Both the position numbers and the translations under genes were made by a program. From the NCBI GenBank assembly GCA_946535435.1, contig CAMNDM010000030.1, positions 1 through 44,064 of the forward strand: a DNA stretch of 44,064 bases, in the 5' to 3' direction. This document shows positions 6,719 through 15,046 of this stretch, piece after piece. A model generated the notes under the pieces. It ran no database searches. It saw nothing but the letters and a program-made list of their open reading frames with translations, and was not told the DNA's origin. Source of the DNA: Physcocola sp002396385. GTDB taxonomy: Bacteria > Bacteroidota > Bacteroidia > Bacteroidales > Paludibacteraceae. Position 1 is the stretch's first letter, and each line of letters starts with the position of its first letter.

Positions 6719-8881
6719 ATGAAAAAAAATTTCCTAGTACTAGCTACTATTGCCTTTTCGGCGCTATCGGCTGTAGGGCAAGAGTCTGATTTACCATTTG
6801 TGTACGATGTTGAGAACACCGGAGCTGACTGTGCAAAACCGCCATTGCCTTCAGTTTCGCAACTGAAAAGCGTATCGAAACTGCCGAACCCGTTTGAATG
6901 GTCAGACGGCAGCGGAGAATGCCAAACTTTCGACGACTGGAGATGCCGCCGTAATGAGATTATCAATGAAATTGGTTATTACGAGATTGGTGTAAAGCCA
7001 GCTCCTCCTAAAGATTTAACAGTAACCTATTCGGGTGGTACACTGACAGTTACAGTAAAAGAGAACGGCAAAACCCTGACACTTACCTCAAAGGTCAGCA
7101 TGCCAAGCGGAAACGGTCCGTTCCCTGTTGTTATTGGTATGAACAGTGGAACCGGTAGTTTGTCGTCTTCCCTTTTCAGCGGGTGCATACAGATACCGTT
7201 CAACCACGACCAGGTGGCAACTTATGCGATGACCGGTAACAAAGACGGCAACGCTCCTTTCTATAAGATGTTCCCTGACCTAAAGAATGCCGGAGACTAC
7301 TGCGCATGGTCGTGGGGCATCAGCCGTATTATCGACGGCATCTTCCTGTTGCAGAACGAAATGAAGGCCGATGTGGCACATATTGGCGTAACAGGTTGTT
7401 CGTATGCGGGAAAGATGGCTCTGTTTGCAGGTGCCCTCGATGAACGAATCGCGCTTACCATTGCGCAAGAGTCTGGTGGTGGTGGTGTTAACTCGTGGCG
7501 TATTTCTGAGACTATTGGTAATGTAGAGAAGATCAGCAACACCAACTATTCTTGGTTTATGCAGAGCTTCAAAAACAACTTCAACAGTAATGTGTCGAAA
7601 ATCCCATACGACCACCACGAACTGATAGGCCTTATTGCTCCTCGTGCCGTGTTGGTTCTTGGTAACCCAGACTATGAATGGTTAGGCGACCCTTCGGGCT
7701 ACCCTACTACCATGGCTGCTATTGAGATCTACAAGGCAATGGGTATTGAAGACCGTATCGGCTTCGATTTTGCCAAAGGCCACTCGCACTGCCAGGCGGC
7801 ATCGAGCCAGACCAACAACTGCAAGAAGTTCATCGACCGCTTCATGAAAGGTAACTCTTCAACCGACACCAAAGTACGCGAAAATGCGCTTAATGTCGAT
7901 TATAAGAAGTGGGTTGAAGACTGGGCCGGCAAGAAGCTTGAAATAACCAGCAGTGTTGGTAAATTCTCTGCAAAAATAACTTCTCCTTCTGCCAGCGCCG
8001 AGGTGTATAACGACCAAGACTTACAAATTGAGACCAAAGTATCTTCTCCAGAAGATATCGCCTCGGTCGACTTCTTCCTCGACGGCGAGAAGGTGGCAAC
8101 AGCCGACAAGGCTCCGTACACTTTCGTTATCGAGCAGCCTGAGAAAGGCGAGCACACCATTTATATTGTTGCAACCGATGTTAAAGGCGAAACAGCTACA
8201 TCGTCGGAAGTGACTTTCAACGTGAAGGAACGCATCATCTTCACTATGTTGGAAAAGACCGAGCTGGTTATCCAAACAGAAGAAATGCCGGAAAGAGACG
8301 GTCAGTACATAAAGGAATACACCGAGAACTTTGAAGGTATGGCCTACTATGCGAACAAAGATATGACCCAGTGTCTGGTTAACTTGTTCCCTGCTAACGG
8401 TCCGTTCTACTTCAAACTTTTCGGTTGTGCCGACGCTACCACCAACGCAAGCGTTTCTCTCTACCTCGATGGCGAGAAAAAGGCTACTTACACTTGGTCG
8501 AGCAACACACCTGAGGCTATTACCAAGGAAATTGAGGCAGAAGGAAAGAATCCGCACACCCTCCAGTTGATTATGGAAACCGACAATGGTAAGAGCGACG
8601 CCTTTATCGACTATGTTTCAATTATCTCGAAAGACCTGGGTGTACAGACCCATGCAGACAATGTGGAGAACGTTGCAGTTGGTTTCTACCCTAATCCGGC
8701 CAAAAATGTGATACACATTACTGGCGACGTTAACACAGTCGACATCTACAATACGGTTGGCGAACTGGTCATCCACCAAGATAAGAAGGAGGTTGATGTA
8801 AACAGTCTGTCAAACGGCATCTACTATGTTAAACTGAACACCCCATTCGGTGTGGTAACACGCCGTTTGGTAAAAAACTAA
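6719..8881 (+). CDS. Secreted CE15-like glucuronoyl esterase with Ig-like, carbohydrate-binding-like and T9SS sorting regions
   Basis: A 720-residue protein; the ATG at 6719 begins the signal peptide MKKNFLVLATIAFSALSAVG, so the upstream GTG at 6665 is rejected. Residues about 50-410 are CE15-like: GVTGCSYAGK with Ser228 (family motif GCSRxGK), QESGGGG with Glu251 and GHSHCQ with His355/His357 as the triad. CE15 enzymes cleave ester links between lignin alcohols and glucuronic acid on xylan. A bacterial Ig-like domain follows (about 418-505), then a beta-sandwich resembling a carbohydrate-binding module (about 510-640). The C-terminus (FYPNPAKNV... NGIYYVKL) is a type A T9SS sorting domain, so the protein is exported and surface-attached or released. 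Arg of the GCSRxGK motif is replaced by Tyr. Confidence 0.85.
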   Translation: MKKNFLVLATIAFSALSAVGQESDLPFVYDVENTGADCAKPPLPSVSQLKSVSKLPNPFEWSDGSGECQTFDDWRCRRNEIINEIGYYEIGVKPAPPKDLTVTYSGGTLTVTVKENGKTLTLTSKVSMPSGNGPFPVVIGMNSGTGSLSSSLFSGCIQIPFNHDQVATYAMTGNKDGNAPFYKMFPDLKNAGDYCAWSWGISRIIDGIFLLQNEMKADVAHIGVTGCSYAGKMALFAGALDERIALTIAQESGGGGVNSWRISETIGNVEKISNTNYSWFMQSFKNNFNSNVSKIPYDHHELIGLIAPRAVLVLGNPDYEWLGDPSGYPTTMAAIEIYKAMGIEDRIGFDFAKGHSHCQAASSQTNNCKKFIDRFMKGNSSTDTKVRENALNVDYKKWVEDWAGKKLEITSSVGKFSAKITSPSASAEVYNDQDLQIETKVSSPEDIASVDFFLDGEKVATADKAPYTFVIEQPEKGEHTIYIVATDVKGETATSSEVTFNVKERIIFTMLEKTELVIQTEEMPERDGQYIKEYTENFEGMAYYANKDMTQCLVNLFPANGPFYFKLFGCADATTNASVSLYLDGEKKATYTWSSNTPEAITKEIEAEGKNPHTLQLIMETDNGKSDAFIDYVSIISKDLGVQTHADNVENVAVGFYPNPAKNVIHITGDVNTVDIYNTVGELVIHQDKKEVDVNSLSNGIYYVKLNTPFGVVTRRLVKN

Positions 8882-8901
8882 CCAATAGGTAACCGCTAAG
8901 A

Positions 8902-8939
8902 AAAGTCCAAACGTTTTTTCCACGTTTGGACTTTTTTTT
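8902..8939 (+). terminator. Rho-independent terminator of the CE15-like gene
   Basis: Stem AGTCCAAACGT (8904-8914) / ACGTTTGGACT (8922-8932), perfect over 11 bp, followed by TTTTTTT. Confidence 0.9.
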
Positions 8940-8975
8940 ATTCTTGTTAGACAACGTTTTAAGTTTTTACAAACA

Positions 8976-9009
8976 GTTGCTTTTAATTTAAAGTTATTGC
9001 TTATATTTG
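8976..9009 (+). promoter_or_regulatory. Predicted promoter of the GH43-GH30 gene
   Basis: TATATTTG at 9002-9009 matches the -7 element; GTTG at 8976-8979 is the nearest -33 candidate, with a 22-bp spacer. The leader to the ATG at 9139 would be about 120 bases, long enough for regulation, but I see no riboswitch. Confidence 0.5.
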
Positions 9010-9138
9010 CTTTACTGTCTCAAAAAAAATGATAATTAACATTTTATCTATATGTTTGAATCATTTCAGACTATAGGCGCAGGTGGCAAATAACCGGCTA
9101 AAGTGAGAATGTATTGGTGTTAAGTAAAAATAATTCAT

Positions 9139-12100
9139 ATGAAGTATTTGGCTAAATCTTTGTGGAGATTGTTGGTAACGTTTTCCCTTCTGTTGCCGGC
9201 AGTGGCAGACGCTGCCGACTATACGGCCTACCTTTTCGCCTATTTCAAGGGTGAAGGACTGGCCCAGGGCGAACAGATCTATTTTGCCGTCAGCCGTGAC
9301 GGTCTGCACTGGCGCGACCTGAACGACGGCAACCCTGTGTTGACTTCGACGTTGGGCGAGAAAGGCGTGCGCGACCCCTTCATCATGCGCTCGGCCGATG
9401 GTAACAAATTCTACGTCATTGCTACTGACTTGAAAATATACGGAAACGGCAACTGGACGGCGGCACAGACCACTGGCAGCAAGTCGATAATGGTGTGGGA
9501 GTCGGGCGACCTTATCAACTGGTCGGAACAGCGTATGTGCCGGGTGGCACCCGACGGGGCCGGCTGTACGTGGGCTCCAGAGGCGGTCTATAACGACGAG
9601 ACCGGGGAATACCTCGTCTTTTGGTCGTCGAAAATTCCCAACTCGCAACAGGTTCCCAACAACGACAACACACACCGTGTGTATTACTGCACGACCAAAG
9701 ATTTCAAGTCTTTCTCACAACCCAAGGTCTGGATTGAGTTGAAGAACACCAAAGGCAACACCATCAGTGTAATAGACGCCACCGTAATTAAGGTTGGCGC
9801 CACCTATTACCGTTTCAAAAAGAACGAGGCCACCGAGGCGCACAAGCAGGGTATGCCTTCTTCGGGGAAGTACATCATTATGGAGAAGTCGAATTCGCTC
9901 CTCGGACAGTGGACCGAGATTGGTTCGACTATGAGCCAGACAGCCTATGTGGAGGGTCCGACTTGCTTCAAATTTAACGGCGAGGACAAGTGGTGCCTTT
10001 TTTTGGACGACTTTGGAGGTAAAGGGTATTATCCGCTGGTTTCTTCCGACTTGTCTTCCGGCCAATTTACACAACCTTCTAATTACGAGCTTCCTTCTGT
10101 AATGCGGCACGGTTCGGTGGTGAACATAACCGAAGAGGAATACAACAACCTGCTGTCGAAATACGCCCCTTCAGCTACAAGCGTAATCCGTGTTAATCCG
10201 GCCGCACGCCAGCAAACCATCGAGGGCTGGGGTGTTTCGTTATGCTGGTGGGCCAACATGTGTGGAAAATGGGACGAGGATAAAATAGACGACTTGGTCG
10301 ACATGCTCAGCTCGCCCGACAAACTCAACTACAACATCTTCCGTTACAACATTGGCGGAGGTGACCATCCGTCGCACTACAACGGCCACATGTGCAACGG
10401 AAAAGGCAAGCGTGCCGAAATGGAAGGATTCAAGTCTGGCGAGAATGCGGCTTACGACTGGACAGCCGATGCCGCACAGCGCAAAGTGATGCTGAAGCTG
10501 CGAGACGCCCGCAAAGATGCTATTTTTGAAGCTTTTTCAAACTCCGCTCCCTATTGGATGACCTATAGCGGCTGTTCGGCAGGCAACAAAAATGCAGGGT
10601 CCGACAATCTGAAGCCGGCCTACTATGGCCAGTTCTCCGATTATCTTATCGAGGTATGCAAACACTATAAAGACGTATACGGCATAGAATTTAAGACGCT
10701 GGAACCGTTCAACGAGCCGAACACCAATTATTGGGGCGAGAATGGCGGTCAGGAGGGCTGCCACTTCGACCCGGCCTCGCAAGTCAGTCTGCTCAGGGTG
10801 CTCTACCCTAAACTGAAGGCCTCTGGCCTTAAGACTGTGCTCTCGGCTTCCGACGAAACCAGTGTGCCTACTGCCATTGGCGAACTGCAACTGTTCCGGA
10901 AGGAAGGCGACATTGTGCCGATGCTCGGACAGTTCAATGTGCACACCTATGGGGGAAACATTATGGAAAAGGTGAACTTGAAAGATATGGTCAGCGAAAC
11001 CGGACTGCCTTTCTGGATGTCGGAAACGGGTGCCGGAGGCGACGGTTTGCAGGGAAACCTCAACATGGCCCAGCGTATGTTCGACGACCTCAACTACCTG
11101 CAGCCACAAGCCTGGGTCGACTGGCAGTTCGTGGAGGAGGCTAATGACCAATGGTGTTTGGTCAGGGGCAATTTTGCCAAGCAGAGCTACAACATTGTCA
11201 AGAATTTCTATGTACGTATGCAAGTCACACGCTTCATAAAGCAAGGTTATACCCTGCTGTCGACAGGACGTAACGACGTGCTGGTAGCTATCAGTCCAAA
11301 GGGCGAGGAAGTTGTAGTAGTCATGCTGAATACGGCTAAAACAGAAAAAGAGATGCTTGTTGACTTGTCGCTACTGAAGACTTGCGACAACGCCGAGCTA
11401 TACGTTACAAATTCGAACTACGACTGCAAAAACACAGGCAAACTTACCATTACCGATGGCCGACTGTCGTATCGGATGGGAGGGTTGGAAATAGCCACTG
11501 TGGTAATATCGACAGAGGCAGGCAACGGACTGAAGAACTTTACAGCCGGTGCGCCCTACCTGTTAGTGCCAAGGGCAGGAACCACGCCGCTATCGTTGAG
11601 TGGAAGCACCGTGCAACTCTCGCCACTTTGTGTGGCCGATACGCTGCAACGCTGGTATCTTGACCAACTGCCTAACGGCAACTATAACATCTACACCCTT
11701 CTGGAGGGTAAGAAAATGGCACTAACCGATAACGGATCGTACTGGTTAGAGGTTGCCCCACTCAACTTCCAGAATGCGGGCCAACAGTTTGCGATAGAAG
11801 ACCTGGGCGACAACTGTTTCAAGATAGTGTCATCGCAGAACGGGAAACTGTTCGATTTAGAGGGCGGCCACACCGAATCGGGCACAAAAGTCGGCTTATG
11901 GCAGGCAGGTGCAACCGGAGAAAACGGGCACCGCGAATGGCGCATCGTGTCGGTACCGTTCACCAAAGTTCCCGAAGGTACGTTGTCGGGTCTGCAGCAG
12001 GTAGAAGCCGGGCAACAGGTGTTTGCTGTTAACGGGCGTATTGTTATGCTCGATTGGGATGCGTCGGCAACCAACTATACGGTCTGCCAGCCAAACGGTG

Positions 12101-12210
12101 TAGTGGTGGCAAAAGGCCAGACCACCGCACACTTGACCGAAGTACCGCTCAGCCGTGGTATCTATATCGTTAATTGGGGGACACTCTCTAAAAAGATAGT
12201 CATCAGGTAA
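9139..12210 (+). CDS. Secreted multidomain glycoside hydrolase (GH43-like + GH30 + ricin-type lectin + sorting-like tail)
   Basis: A 1023-residue protein with a signal peptide ending about residue 26. Residues about 28-335 are a GH43-like five-bladed propeller (GVRDPFI with Asp79, CTWAPEAVY with Glu148); the usual N-terminal catalytic Asp is not obvious, so activity of this half is uncertain. Residues about 350-790 are GH30: EGWGVSLCWWAN, NIFRYNIGGGD, acid/base Glu526 in LEPFNEPN and nucleophile Glu629 in WMSETG. The WGVSLCWWA start resembles GH30 members acting on beta-1,6-galactan more than the xylanases, but I cannot fix specificity. Residues about 800-935 are a ricin-type beta-trefoil (ILVPRAG..., QFAIEDL, LFDLEGG). 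The tail (AVNGRIVML... LSRGIYIVNW) looks like a T9SS sorting domain. It probably degrades arabinose-decorated plant polysaccharide. Confidence 0.85.
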   Translation: MKYLAKSLWRLLVTFSLLLPAVADAADYTAYLFAYFKGEGLAQGEQIYFAVSRDGLHWRDLNDGNPVLTSTLGEKGVRDPFIMRSADGNKFYVIATDLKIYGNGNWTAAQTTGSKSIMVWESGDLINWSEQRMCRVAPDGAGCTWAPEAVYNDETGEYLVFWSSKIPNSQQVPNNDNTHRVYYCTTKDFKSFSQPKVWIELKNTKGNTISVIDATVIKVGATYYRFKKNEATEAHKQGMPSSGKYIIMEKSNSLLGQWTEIGSTMSQTAYVEGPTCFKFNGEDKWCLFLDDFGGKGYYPLVSSDLSSGQFTQPSNYELPSVMRHGSVVNITEEEYNNLLSKYAPSATSVIRVNPAARQQTIEGWGVSLCWWANMCGKWDEDKIDDLVDMLSSPDKLNYNIFRYNIGGGDHPSHYNGHMCNGKGKRAEMEGFKSGENAAYDWTADAAQRKVMLKLRDARKDAIFEAFSNSAPYWMTYSGCSAGNKNAGSDNLKPAYYGQFSDYLIEVCKHYKDVYGIEFKTLEPFNEPNTNYWGENGGQEGCHFDPASQVSLLRVLYPKLKASGLKTVLSASDETSVPTAIGELQLFRKEGDIVPMLGQFNVHTYGGNIMEKVNLKDMVSETGLPFWMSETGAGGDGLQGNLNMAQRMFDDLNYLQPQAWVDWQFVEEANDQWCLVRGNFAKQSYNIVKNFYVRMQVTRFIKQGYTLLSTGRNDVLVAISPKGEEVVVVMLNTAKTEKEMLVDLSLLKTCDNAELYVTNSNYDCKNTGKLTITDGRLSYRMGGLEIATVVISTEAGNGLKNFTAGAPYLLVPRAGTTPLSLSGSTVQLSPLCVADTLQRWYLDQLPNGNYNIYTLLEGKKMALTDNGSYWLEVAPLNFQNAGQQFAIEDLGDNCFKIVSSQNGKLFDLEGGHTESGTKVGLWQAGATGENGHREWRIVSVPFTKVPEGTLSGLQQVEAGQQVFAVNGRIVMLDWDASATNYTVCQPNGVVVAKGQTTAHLTEVPLSRGIYIVNWGTLSKKIVIR

Positions 12211-12211
12211 A

Positions 12212-12378
12212 TTTGTAACCCGTTAACGGGTTATTCTGAACTTTTTCGCTTTCCTTATAAGGCCGCAAAAGAAATGTACGAATACTGTTGCGACATTATC
12301 GAACAAAGTCATAACGACATCGAAAAACTTGCAAAAGACATCCGAAATGTTGAATTCTGGAATTTCTGGTGGGATTAA
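12212..12378. repeat. 167-bp direct repeat, copy 1
   Basis: This block recurs at 13458-13624 with only two differences (165 of 167 identical). It begins 2 bases after the stop codon of the glycoside hydrolase. It contains the perfect 18-bp palindrome TAACCCGTTAACGGGTTA and a 34-codon ORF. The two copies bracket the SH3-domain gene and its terminator. Confidence 0.9.
12274..12378 (+). CDS. Possible 34-residue microprotein in repeat copy 1
   Basis: The ORF starts MYEYCCDIIEQSHNDIEKLA and ends in an aromatic-rich NVEFWNFWWD. The reading frame stays open upstream (NPLTGYSELFRFPYKAAKE before the ATG) to the stop of the glycoside hydrolase, so it may instead be the end of a longer lost gene. The only in-ORF difference from copy 2 is Glu3 to Gln. 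No ribosome-binding site is evident. Coding status is uncertain; the duplicated DNA could also act as RNA. Confidence 0.35.
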   Translation: MYEYCCDIIEQSHNDIEKLAKDIRNVEFWNFWWD

Positions 12379-12441
12379 GACTTATACGGCTAGGTCGTGG
12401 GAGATGTTTTTCAACAGTAACAATCCAACACAAACGTAAAA

Positions 12442-13278
12442 ATGAAACCAAACTTAATACCGTCCTTTGTTTTAGCATTAGTTCTTATCGGAAGTACAGA
12501 TAGTATGTTTTCAGCTAATAGTGTTGAGTGTGCGAAGGTGTCTGAGGTTAATAATAAGCCTACGTCTCAAACGAATGGAACTGAAGTATCTAAGAGATAC
12601 GCTTACGTAAAGGACTCTGATGGTTATGCAAACCTTAGAGAGGGTTTAAACCCGAAGTCAAAGATTATAGGGACTGTCAAAACATCGGAAGAAGTTGCTG
12701 TCGTTATGTCGAAAGAGGAGCTTGAATCTTCTAAAATGATCAAGGTCAAAACTAAAGATGGCAAAATCGGATATATTCATTATACCAGGCTATACATAAA
12801 AAGCATGGAATATCCTAACCCAGATGATATTTCTTCAGATTTATCTATACCATCTAGCCAAGCAGTTATGGATAGTCTTTTTGATGCTATTCTACTGAAT
12901 GAAGAAAGATCATATATAGAATACTTAAAAATCACAGGGTTGTTAGAAAGGAAGAAACTCCTATCAGCTAGCGAATACAATTATGTGGTTTCCTTTCTTT
13001 TAAAAAATTATAATGATGGTATTAGTGAAGGACTTGGAGGTTCTATTTTCGAACATTTTCGTAATAATGAGGAAGCCAATAAAATGATATTGAAGCTATA
13101 CCGTACTAATCTAGATAAATATCTTTTGCGTCTAGCTGAATATATGTCCATTGACTTATTTACCTACACCTACGAAAAATTCATAAAGGAGTTTCCAATG
13201 TTTGCAGGCAACGATGCAGTAAGGAAACGTTTCCTTGAATTTGACCATAGTTATAATGAGGTGCCAGAGTCGTTTTAA
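12442..13278 (+). CDS. Secreted bacterial SH3-domain protein
   Basis: A 278-residue protein with an N-terminal hydrophobic export signal (LIPSFVLALVLIGSTDSMFS). Residues about 50-115 form an SH3-like domain (RYAYVKDSDGYANLREG, KIIGTVKTSEEVAVV, GYIHYTRLYI), of the kind that binds cell-wall peptides or other ligands. The rest (about 120-278) is helical, rich in Leu, Tyr and Asn, with no recognised family. The gene is AT-rich compared with the preceding glycoside hydrolase and lies between two 167-bp repeats, which suggests insertion as a unit. Confidence 0.65.
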   Translation: MKPNLIPSFVLALVLIGSTDSMFSANSVECAKVSEVNNKPTSQTNGTEVSKRYAYVKDSDGYANLREGLNPKSKIIGTVKTSEEVAVVMSKEELESSKMIKVKTKDGKIGYIHYTRLYIKSMEYPNPDDISSDLSIPSSQAVMDSLFDAILLNEERSYIEYLKITGLLERKKLLSASEYNYVVSFLLKNYNDGISEGLGGSIFEHFRNNEEANKMILKLYRTNLDKYLLRLAEYMSIDLFTYTYEKFIKEFPMFAGNDAVRKRFLEFDHSYNEVPESF

Positions 13279-13407
13279 CAACTTGTGAAAAAGTACTTAG
13301 GAGGCACGTCGTGTATTGTACCCTCGCCATAAAGGTAATGACAAGAGAAGCCAATTGGGCAAATCCAATGCGAGACCGTAAATAGAGGCTAGAACATAAA
13401 AAAGAAA

Positions 13408-13450
13408 AGGCTGGACTGCCCTTTGCCGGGCAATTCAGCCTATCTCTTTT
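13408..13450 (+). terminator. Rho-independent terminator of the SH3 gene
   Basis: Stem AGGCTGGACTGCCC / GGGCAATTCAGCCT (14 bp, two G-T pairs) with a 6-base loop and a following ATCTCTTTT. An A-run precedes it. The stretch 13279-13407 holds only very short ORFs that look like chance. Confidence 0.8.
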
Positions 13451-13457
13451 GAGGATT

Positions 13458-13624
13458 TTTGTAACCCGTTAACGGGTTATTCTGAACTTTTTCGCTTTCC
13501 TTATACGGCCGCAAAAGAAATGTACCAATACTGTTGCGACATTATCGAACAAAGTCATAACGACATCGAAAAACTTGCAAAAGACATCCGAAATGTTGAA
13601 TTCTGGAATTTCTGGTGGGATTAA
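13458..13624. repeat. 167-bp direct repeat, copy 2
   Basis: It is identical to 12212-12378 except for two bases (A to C just before the ORF, G to C in its third codon). It starts 17 bases after the terminator stem of the SH3 gene and ends 29 bases before the stop of the converging YD-repeat-like gene. Confidence 0.9.
13520..13624 (+). CDS. Possible 34-residue microprotein in repeat copy 2
   Basis: The same ORF as in copy 1, starting MYQYCCDIIEQSHNDIEKLA. Here the frame upstream runs back through the terminator hairpin, so no longer gene exists at this copy. If translated, the product starts at this ATG. The high Trp/Phe content of the last eight residues is unusual. Confidence 0.35.
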   Translation: MYQYCCDIIEQSHNDIEKLAKDIRNVEFWNFWWD

Positions 13625-13653
13625 TACTGATGGTTCCTTATAATTGTTAGGTC

Positions 13654-14985
13654 TTAATAGTAGGAATACTCGTATGTCAATACTTTTTTCACATTACCTT
13701 CGGCATCTTTTGATGTTTGGGTGATAACATTGTCGTAAGCATCGTATACTATAAAGATGGACTCATAAAGCTGGTTCTCATAATTGTCTGTTTGTACGGG
13801 GAGGCCCTTTTTGTTATATTTGGTTACAGCATATAGCGTCCCATTGTAATATACCTTTTTTACAAATGACTTTTTCATGTATTCGTATTCTGTATACCCA
13901 TCGGGAAACTCTTTTCTCACTATTCGGCCCTTTTTGTCATATTTTTCCTCATAAACAGTTTTTCCATCATTAAGTAATTGAAAGCCAGTCTTAACGTTTT
14001 TCTTGTTATAACAAACTAAAAGTTTAGAGTACCTAATTCTAATTCCTTTTTTGTTAGATTTTTCTGAACGAACGATATCGTTGCAATAAAACGAATTCCA
14101 TATGTTGGTAGAACTCAAGGTGTCTCCGTTCGAATTAAAAATAGTCGTATCTGTATTATCTCCAGCAACCGACCGACAATCAATAACTTGACGTAGCTTA
14201 CCATTAGGATGGTAGGCATAAGTCGTCTTGATTTTACCTTCGGAATTCTTACAAATTTTCTCTATTAACTGTTTGTTTTCGTTGTAGATATATGTATCGT
14301 AGCAACTCTCGCGTAACAGTCCATCTTCGTATCTCCATCTACAATTGGAGCTGGAATTTGGCAAGTCCACCAAGTCTTCCGAAACAGCGGTTTTAGCAAT
14401 CATGTTACCGTCGTTATCATAGGTGAATCGAACGATATGGGGGAAATAATTCGATCCGGCATTAATTTCCGTGTGCATAAGGAGAAGACCCTTATCGTCG
14501 TAATCATTTTTCTCGAATGTATGCACATATTCTTTTACAAATTGCTCGTTCCTTTTGCATTTGTTGTAAAGGTAGCCTTCCTCATCGGCTTCTTCTTCCA
14601 TTACGTTAATCTTATTCTTCCTCCAAACTTGTTTTAAAGAGTCCGTTTTCCTAATGTATTGCTTACAATCGGGGCATTCCATCGTATAACGGTGGGTTAC
14701 GTTCTGCAAAACATTGCCGCGCTCGTCGTAATGTACCGAACGGTCGTTCACAAGTTTCTTGTGCTTATAGACAGCCCCATACGTCAGATTGCCTTTTTCT
14801 GTGAACGTGAGTTCCAATAGGTCTCTTGACCTTTGTGGATTCTTATCCTTAAAGGTCTTTACTGGCCCATTAATACCCCATTCCCTAGCAGTTAGTGGAA
14901 AATTCTGTTCGTCGTCGTTATAAGCCATAGTGTTTGTAAGTGGCCATAATAGCAATAATAGAAAAGGGAAGTGATATTTAACCAT
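13654..14985 (-). CDS. Secreted YD-repeat-like protein of unknown function
   Basis: A 443-residue protein with a signal peptide (YHFPFLLLLLWPLTNTMAY). The body is built from irregular repeats of the form Y-D-x-x-G-x-(L/V/I): YDERGNVL, YDDKGLLL, YDNDGNMI, YHPNGKLRQV, YDKKGRIV, YNKKGLPV, YDAYDNVI. These resemble YD/RHS-type or MORN-like beta-hairpin repeats that form extended or shell-like beta structures. There is no RHS core domain or toxin tip, so it is not a full RHS toxin. A CPDC motif (about residue 104) could bind metal or form a disulfide. No function is assigned. Confidence 0.6.
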   Translation of the reverse strand: MVKYHFPFLLLLLWPLTNTMAYNDDEQNFPLTAREWGINGPVKTFKDKNPQRSRDLLELTFTEKGNLTYGAVYKHKKLVNDRSVHYDERGNVLQNVTHRYTMECPDCKQYIRKTDSLKQVWRKNKINVMEEEADEEGYLYNKCKRNEQFVKEYVHTFEKNDYDDKGLLLMHTEINAGSNYFPHIVRFTYDNDGNMIAKTAVSEDLVDLPNSSSNCRWRYEDGLLRESCYDTYIYNENKQLIEKICKNSEGKIKTTYAYHPNGKLRQVIDCRSVAGDNTDTTIFNSNGDTLSSTNIWNSFYCNDIVRSEKSNKKGIRIRYSKLLVCYNKKNVKTGFQLLNDGKTVYEEKYDKKGRIVRKEFPDGYTEYEYMKKSFVKKVYYNGTLYAVTKYNKKGLPVQTDNYENQLYESIFIVYDAYDNVITQTSKDAEGNVKKVLTYEYSYY

Positions 14986-15046
14986 GTTTTACGGAAAATA
15001 TTTGTTTTACATACCCAGATTTAGCAACAAGTTAAATGCAAACGTC

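Noticed and set aside
10537..11244. A 235-codon minus-strand ORF
   Set aside because: It lies inside the GH30 catalytic region, whose active-site motifs are clear on the plus strand.
13279..13407. Short ORFs after the SH3 gene
   Set aside because: Each is about 15 codons without similarity or start context; they look like chance.
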